NCBI GenBank assembly: GCA_023250495.1
Contig: JAHFAP010000101.1
Location: 1 to 10,609 of the forward strand
Direction: 5' to 3'
DNA from: Deltaproteobacteria bacterium
Lineage (GTDB): Bacteria; Desulfobacterota; Binatia; UBA9968
DNA: 10,609 nt
The notes beneath the pieces were generated by a model. The model did not search any database and was not told the DNA's origin. It saw nothing but the letters and a program-made list of their open reading frames with translations. The stretch's first letter is position 1, and each line of letters opens with the position of its first letter. Positions 7,082 to 10,609 of the stretch are shown in pieces. The position numbers and the translations under genes were made by a program.

Positions 7082-7714
7082 TCAACCGCTGGACATGGGG
7101 TTCACCCTCGGGAAGGAAGTGGAGTCCAGCGGGGTCTCTGGTGTCTCCAGAGGCTTATCGACAAAGTTGCTGAGCCGCTCTGCAAGGCTCTTGAGCCTCT
7201 TTATCCCGCCGCGATCGAGCAGAACGGATTCGCCGCTTTTTAGAATCAGGCGCAGCGAAGAAACCGGATACGTCTCCGCTGCCGAGGAGCCGGCAAGGGC
7301 GAAGCCACTGTACACTTGGTCAGCACCGAGCCGCAGCGCAGTGACCTCGTCGTAACCGATGCGGAGGCGGGTCGTGCGCAAGATGCTGCGTTTGTGCATG
7401 ATGATTTGTCTTTTCTTCCGGTCGAAAAGGATCGTTCTCTTGACCGAGAGCAGAAACGCAGCGATTCCTAGCAGGATCAAATTCATCAGCGGGAAATACC
7501 ACAGAGAGGCCGCCGGACCCTCAAACCCTCGTTGGCGAAGTGCTTCGAGAATCGGGAGTGAAACGAACAGAAGAGCGATGGCGATGCCCAAGCAGAGGAA
7601 GGCGGGAAAGCGCGCCCCTTGCCACACTAGGCGAATTTTATTTTGGCTTTCTTCCTCGACACGAAATCCGAGACGGCTTCCGATCGCCTCAAAGTCAGAA
7701 GGGTTTCCTTCCAT
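7082..7714 (-). CDS. Two-TM membrane protein with soluble beta-rich C-terminal domain, function unknown
   Basis: The 210-residue product has a short polar N-terminus (1-33) and two hydrophobic segments (about 36-58, FPAFLCLGIAIALLFVSLPIL, and 70-92, SLWYFPLMNLILLGIAAFLL). A basic stretch follows (VKRTILFDRKKRQIIMHK), then a beta-rich cytoplasmic domain to about 187 and a Pro/Thr/Ser-rich tail. The pattern of membrane hairpin, FDRKKRQI strand and LRLILKSGESVLLD strands resembles bacterial PH-like (YdbS/bPH-type) domains; this is a fold-level guess. Start is the ATG at 7714; no clear Shine-Dalgarno precedes it. A decayed second copy of its C-terminal part lies at 6327-6655. The stop is 56 bp from the start of the broken MazF-like gene. 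Confidence 0.7.
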   Translation of the reverse strand: MEGNPSDFEAIGSRLGFRVEEESQNKIRLVWQGARFPAFLCLGIAIALLFVSLPILEALRQRGFEGPAASLWYFPLMNLILLGIAAFLLSVKRTILFDRKKRQIIMHKRSILRTTRLRIGYDEVTALRLGADQVYSGFALAGSSAAETYPVSSLRLILKSGESVLLDRGGIKRLKSLAERLSNFVDKPLETPETPLDSTSFPRVNPMSSG

Positions 7715-7729
7715 TTTATTTAGCCGGGT

Positions 7730-7822
7730 AGCTGTCAGCCTTCAGCTATCAGCAAACAGCCAGCAACCGGGCATTCCTCTGGATTGTATTTGCTGAAGGC
7801 TGATTGCTGACCGCTGATAGCT
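7730..7822. repeat. Second heptad-repeat inverted array, downstream of cofH
   Basis: The left arm (7730-7764) consists of five 7-nt units, AGCTGTC AGCCTTC AGCTATC AGCAAAC AGCCAGC. The right arm (7791-7822), on the opposite strand, reads AGCTATC AGCGGTC AGCAATC AGCCTTC AGCA. The consensus is AGCNNTC. The blocks 7744-7753 / 7813-7822 and 7736-7746 / 7792-7802 are exact complements, in alternative registers. The array starts 5 nt after the cofH stop on the minus strand and reaches to 15 nt before the start of the two-TM gene, so it separates the two units. A role in termination or mRNA 3'-end protection is inferred from placement only. Confidence 0.75.
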
Positions 7823-7827
7823 TGCTT

Positions 7828-9117
7828 CTAAGGTCTCTTCTGAGACTGATAGAAGTCTCTGAAGCGGTAGTCTCTCAAACGGATGAGCTGTTGATAGGAG
7901 CCGAATCTCTCCTGTGGATCTTCCACCTGGTCGAGTAGGTCGACCGGGTTCTCCTCGCTCTCAAACACGCGGATCTTTTTATAGGTGGTGGAGCGCTCCG
8001 CGGGGATTCGCCCCATCTCGCGGATCAGATTGCGGAATTGAGCGGGCTTCATCAACTGGCCGTGGCTGGCGCCGGCCGCGGTCGAGATGCTTTCATTGAT
8101 CAACGTTCCGCCGAAGTCATTGGCGCCGGCCATCAGCCCGATCTGCGAAAGTTTCGGACCCTCCTTCACCCAGGAGACCTGCAAGTTGGGAATCCAGTTG
8201 TTCAGCATGATGCGCGACACGGCGTACATCTTCATGATCTCCGCGCCGGTCGCGCCGGTGCGCAGCCCGGCAATCCTCTTGCGATGGTACATGGGCGCCT
8301 CTTCGTAGACGAAGCTCAGCGGCACAAACTCGGTAATCCCGCCGGTGCGCTTCTGAATGTCGCGCAGTATCCCCAGGTGGACCGCTTTATGGTGGGAGGT
8401 TTCGATGTGGCCGTACATGATCGTGGAGGTGGTCGGAATCCCAAGCTCGTGGGCGGTCTGAATCAATTCCACCCACGTAGCCGTGGGGATGCGACCGGGG
8501 GAAATCTTCTCTCGCACCTCATCGACCAGAATCTCGGCCGAGGTGCCGGGAAGGCTGCCGACCCCCGCTTCTCTAAGTCCCGCGAGGTAGTCTCGCACGC
8601 TGACTCCGGTCAGGCTCGACCCGTAGAGCACCTCCTCGGGAGAGAATCCGTGGATGTGGAGTTCGGGAAGCGCATCTTTGAGGGCCCGGCACAGCTTCAC
8701 ATAGTGCCAGCCGTCCATTCCCGGCGCCAATCCCGCCTGCACGCAGACTTCGGTAGCCCCAAGTTCCCATGCTTCCCGCGCGCGGCGAATGACTTCCTCG
8801 ACGGGCAAATAATATCCCTCTTCCGCCAGGTGGCCCCGGCTGAAGGCGCAGAAGCCGCAGGCCTTCACGCAAACGTTGGTGAAATTTATGTTGCGGTTGA
8901 CCACATAGGTGACGACGTCCCCGACGCTCTGCTTGCGGAGATGGTCTGCCACCGCTGTGATGACGACCAAGTCGGCGCCTGAGGCGTCGAAGAGCCGTGC
9001 CCCCTCTTCGACTGCAATCTCCTCGCCAGCGAGCGCCCGATCAAGAATGCGTCCGATCGGCAGCGTTACGCCTGATAACAGCGAGTCAAGAGACGCCCGG
9101 AGATGCGCGAGTGTCAT
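7828..9117 (-). CDS. cofH: FO synthase subunit 2 (CofH), radical SAM enzyme of F420 biosynthesis
   Basis: CofH is a radical SAM enzyme that joins a tyrosine-derived fragment to 5-amino-6-ribitylaminouracil; CofG then closes the ring to make FO, the chromophore of coenzyme F420. The 429-residue product carries the [4Fe-4S] site C83-x3-C87-x2-C90 (CVKACGFC) preceded by NRNINFTNV. CofH signatures follow: GYYLPVEEV, CVQAGLAPGMDGWHY, HIHGFSPEEVLYGSSLTGVS, GSLPGTSAEILVDEVR, STIMYGHIET, and a C-terminal ANDFGGTLINESIS. The related menaquinone enzymes MqnC and MqnE share the cluster, but these motifs fit CofH better. No cofG, cofD or cofE is in the window. def lies 63 bp upstream in the same direction, so the two probably share a transcript; the spacer holds a small TTCGC-GTT-GCGAA hairpin but no U-tract. 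Confidence 0.92.
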   Translation of the reverse strand: MTLAHLRASLDSLLSGVTLPIGRILDRALAGEEIAVEEGARLFDASGADLVVITAVADHLRKQSVGDVVTYVVNRNINFTNVCVKACGFCAFSRGHLAEEGYYLPVEEVIRRAREAWELGATEVCVQAGLAPGMDGWHYVKLCRALKDALPELHIHGFSPEEVLYGSSLTGVSVRDYLAGLREAGVGSLPGTSAEILVDEVREKISPGRIPTATWVELIQTAHELGIPTTSTIMYGHIETSHHKAVHLGILRDIQKRTGGITEFVPLSFVYEEAPMYHRKRIAGLRTGATGAEIMKMYAVSRIMLNNWIPNLQVSWVKEGPKLSQIGLMAGANDFGGTLINESISTAAGASHGQLMKPAQFRNLIREMGRIPAERSTTYKKIRVFESEENPVDLLDQVEDPQERFGSYQQLIRLRDYRFRDFYQSQKRP

Positions 9118-9180
9118 GACGGCACTTTATCTATTCGCGTTGCGAAAGACAATAAGGTTGCGGCGATTTGATCGTCGCGG

Positions 9181-9714
9181 CTACTTTTCCGCCCAGTAGC
9201 GGGCAAATTCTTGCAGGTGAGTAAGCGTGGATAGATCGCTCATGCGGTCGAGGAACACTTTGCCGTTGAGATGGTCCCACTCGTGCTGGATCACCCGCGC
9301 ATGAAAGCCTGACGCCACGAAGTCCAGCTCCTTGCCATCGCGCGCCAGCGCCTGCACCCGGATCGATTTGTAGCGGGGCACTTTGCCCCTCAGCTCCGTG
9401 ACGCTCAGACAGCCCTCCCAGTCTTCCTCCATCTCCTCAGAGACCGGAGTGATTTTAGGGTTGATCAAAACGGATAGAGGGACGCGCGCCTTTTGCGGGT
9501 AGCGAGGGTTGTCGGCCACTTCCAGAACGGCCACCTGTTTCGGTTCGTGCACCTGCACAGCCGCAAGCCCGACGCCGTCATATTCCCTCATGGTGTCGAT
9601 CATATCATCGATCAATTTCTGCAGCAGAGGGGATGATAATTGATCGGGCGGCAGATTTTCAGCAACCCTGCGAAGCACCGGGTTCCCGAGTCTTGCTACC
9701 TTAAGTATGGACAT
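9181..9714 (-). CDS. def: Peptide deformylase
   Basis: Cytoplasmic metalloenzyme that removes the formyl group from N-formylmethionine of nascent proteins. The 177-residue product has all three family motifs: GVGLAAVQ at 47-54 (catalytic Gln54), EGCLS at 100-104 (metal ligand Cys102) and HEWDH at 144-148 (His144, Glu145, His148), followed by LNGKVF. Motif 1 is usually GxGLAAPQ; here Val53 replaces the Pro, although the catalytic Gln is kept. The N-terminus (SILKVARLGNPVLRRVAE) matches the normal start, so ATG 9714 is right; only a weak AAGAAA precedes it. It is the first gene of a likely def-cofH unit; no fmt is beside it. Confidence 0.95.
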   Translation of the reverse strand: MSILKVARLGNPVLRRVAENLPPDQLSSPLLQKLIDDMIDTMREYDGVGLAAVQVHEPKQVAVLEVADNPRYPQKARVPLSVLINPKITPVSEEMEEDWEGCLSVTELRGKVPRYKSIRVQALARDGKELDFVASGFHARVIQHEWDHLNGKVFLDRMSDLSTLTHLQEFARYWAEK

Positions 9715-9776
9715 GAATTTTTCTTAGCACAGTTAAAAATACAGAGGAAGAGGCCTAAAAAATTTATCCAGGGTCC

Positions 9777-9806
9777 TTGACAAGATAGACCTTAAAGGTC
9801 TATATT
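9777..9806 (+). promoter_or_regulatory. Promoter with a perfect 19-bp palindromic operator in its spacer
   Basis: TTGACA (9777-9782) and CTATAT/TATATT (9800-9806) make a strong plus-strand sigma70-like promoter with a 17- or 18-nt spacer. The spacer is occupied by ATAGACCTTAAAGGTCTAT (9785-9803), a perfect inverted repeat of 9-bp arms around one A, reaching into the -10. A repressor bound here would block RNA polymerase. TAGACC/GGTCTA half-sites are of the kind used by TetR-family regulators such as NemR, but the spacing here is 5 nt where I recall 4, so the regulator is not identified. The target is the 9925-10374 gene plus nuoB. Confidence 0.6.
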
Positions 9807-9816
9807 CCAGGAAAAG

Positions 9817-9891
9817 ATGAAGACCACACTTACTAGGGAGGAATTAATCCAGCTAGCCATAACGATTAACTTTTTCGGCCATCATGGCTGA
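9817..9891 (+). CDS. Possible 24-codon leader ORF
   Basis: ATG 9817, with AGGA 4 nt before it, opens MKTTLTREELIQLAITINFF-GHHG and stops at TGA 9889-9891. Transcription from the promoter at 9777-9806 would start near 9813, so it could be almost leaderless. Its last codons and stop lie in the 3' arm of the terminator-like hairpin, so a translating ribosome would unfold that hairpin. There is no run of one amino-acid codon as in classical attenuation. It could equally be chance. Confidence 0.25.
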   Translation: MKTTLTREELIQLAITINFFGHHG

Positions 9892-9898
9892 TTTTTTT
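9875..9898 (+). terminator. Terminator-like hairpin in the leader of the nuo-linked operon
   Basis: TCGGCC (9875-9880) pairs with GGCTGA (9886-9891), including one G-U pair, over a 5-nt ATCAT loop and is followed directly by seven T (9892-9898). The stem is short, so read-through is likely. It lies about 60-85 nt downstream of the predicted start and before the first full gene, the position of an attenuator. Confidence 0.5.
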
Positions 9899-9907
9899 GT
9901 TTAAATT

Positions 9908-9926
9908 ATGGACTTTTAAGGTTCAT
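9908..9926. promoter_or_regulatory. Second, imperfect copy of the 19-bp palindrome over a start codon
   Basis: ATGGACTTTTAAGGTTCAT matches 14 of 19 positions of the operator at 9785-9803 and is itself palindromic at 7 of 9 arm positions. Centre-to-centre distance is 123 bp. It covers the AAGG ribosome-binding bases and ATG 9925 of the downstream gene. Two sites could allow looping or cooperative repression. Confidence 0.4.
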
Positions 9927-10374
9927 GTTTGAGCAGGCTGGGATTATGGAATCGACTGAATACACGGGTACGTGGGAGGGAGAAAAGGTAGCCTTCCTTT
10001 TTCAGCACGGCACCGTTCTTCCTGCGCAGTACTTTGAGACCATTCGCGGGAGGGCATACTTAGAGCCAGAAAAAAGGCTCATGCTGGCGATTTTGCAAGA
10101 TGCCGTTGATTGCTTCCAAAAGCATATCTTCGCTTCAAATGGCAGGGGAAGGGCCATATTCGATGAAACCGAACAGTGGATCATGGAGGAGAACACCGAT
10201 TGGCTTTTTTCCTTTGAAGGCATCTGTGACCTCTTAGGCTTTAATCCTAAATATGTTCGTAAGGGTCTGCTTCTTTGGAAGAACTCTCATCTAACGCAGC
10301 AAGGATCAGGTATGTCGCAGAAAAAAGGAATGGCTAAAAGACCTTTAAATAACCAGGAGTTCCAATGCCATTAA
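9925..10374 (+). CDS. Conserved-looking hypothetical protein, first gene of a nuo operon
   Basis: The 149-residue soluble product has no signal peptide or membrane segment. Its middle (about 49-122) looks like the conserved core: EKRLMLAILQDAVDCFQKHIF, then EQWIMEENTDWLFSFEGICD and LLGFNPKYVRKGLLLWKNSH. I have the impression of similar proteins of unknown function in uncultured proteobacteria and related phyla; the FSFxxICDLLGFNPKYVR part could be a helix-turn-helix. The C-terminal 28 residues are polar and look dispensable. Start: ATG 9925 (AAGG 3 nt before it, rather tight) or ATG 9946. Its last 10 nt overlap the start of nuoB, so the two are translationally linked. Base composition is clearly more AT-rich than in the synthetase genes. 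No function can be assigned; a regulator or accessory factor of complex I is only a guess. Confidence 0.7.
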   Translation: MFEQAGIMESTEYTGTWEGEKVAFLFQHGTVLPAQYFETIRGRAYLEPEKRLMLAILQDAVDCFQKHIFASNGRGRAIFDETEQWIMEENTDWLFSFEGICDLLGFNPKYVRKGLLLWKNSHLTQQGSGMSQKKGMAKRPLNNQEFQCH

Positions 10375-10609
10375 TTAATAATTTACCGGAAACGGTTTTC
10401 ACAACCAAAGTAGACGACCTTCTCAATTGGGGACGGGCTTCCTCGCAGTGGTACATGCTGTTTGGCTTGGCCTGCTGCGCGATTGAGTTGATGCAGACAG
10501 GAGGGCCACGGGCCGATGTAGATCGCTTCGGCGCTGTTCCGCGTGCTTCGCCTCGCCAGTCAGATCTGATGATCGTGGCTGGAACGCTAACCTATAAAAT
10601 GGCCAAGCG
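10365..10609 (+). CDS. nuoB: NADH-quinone oxidoreductase subunit B (partial, runs off the window)
   Basis: NuoB is the peripheral-arm subunit of respiratory complex I that carries iron-sulfur cluster N2, the last electron carrier before quinone. The visible 81 residues include WYMLFGLACCAIELMQTGG (29-47) with the adjacent Cys37-Cys38 pair that ligates N2, and DRFGAVPRASPRQSDLMIV with AGTLTYKMA (53-80), both diagnostic. The other N2 cysteines would lie past the edge. ATG 10365 is preceded by CAGGAG at the right distance and overlaps the preceding gene by 10 nt. nuoA, normally just upstream of nuoB, is absent here; the preceding gene has no membrane segment and is not NuoA. Confidence 0.95.
   Translation, partial: MPLINNLPETVFTTKVDDLLNWGRASSQWYMLFGLACCAIELMQTGGPRADVDRFGAVPRASPRQSDLMIVAGTLTYKMAK

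Noticed and set aside
7359..7796. A 145-codon plus-strand frame
   Set aside because: Opposite the two-TM protein gene and running into the heptad array; basic, repeat-derived product.
8038..8982. A 314-codon plus-strand frame
   Set aside because: Antisense to cofH, which has clear radical SAM and CofH signatures; the shadow has no recognisable motif.

Overview
The window reads as a chromosomal segment of an uncultured, moderately GC-rich Gram-negative bacterium. A three-residue-spaced hisS-aspS pair, a Cys-rich HisRS insertion, a bacterial-type NuoB, a CofH of the F420 pathway, and short heptad-repeat hairpins suggest a deltaproteobacterium-like lineage (for example Binatota, Methylomirabilota/Rokubacteria or Tectomicrobia). 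That placement is inference only; no rRNA is present.

Layout. From the left edge to 2095, on the minus strand, is the first ~698 residues of an exported multidomain protein: signal peptide, CnaB/carboxypeptidase-regulatory-like beta domain, one CxxCH haem c site and a long beta-propeller-like region. It is open to the window edge. A divergent spacer (2096-2442) separates it from hisS (2443-3711) and aspS (3715-5511), which form a compact tRNA-synthetase operon. A 31-bp imperfect hairpin built of 7-nt units follows aspS, and then a small lipoprotein gene (5636-6301).

The 6302-7827 stretch is the disturbed part. It holds a truncated, frameshifted copy of a two-TM protein gene, interrupted by a 133-bp MITE-like element with perfect terminal inverted repeats. 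A broken small gene with a MazF/PemK-like C-terminus follows, then the intact two-TM paralogue (7082-7714, minus). A second, unrelated heptad-repeat inverted array (7730-7822) lies just past the stop codon of cofH. cofH (7828-9117) and def (9181-9714) run on the minus strand and probably share a transcript.

The right end (9715-10609) is more AT-rich. It has a good sigma70-type promoter whose spacer is filled by a perfect 19-bp palindrome, a 24-codon leader ORF ending inside a terminator-like hairpin, and a second imperfect 19-bp copy of the palindrome over the start codon of a 149-aa protein of unknown function. That gene overlaps nuoB (partial, running off the edge). The promoter, palindromes, leader and terminator together look like a regulated leader for a complex I operon that begins with an unknown protein instead of NuoA. 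This, the heptad hairpins and the MITE-split pseudogene are the parts most worth a second look. I see no CRISPR, tRNA, rRNA, phage or defence locus.
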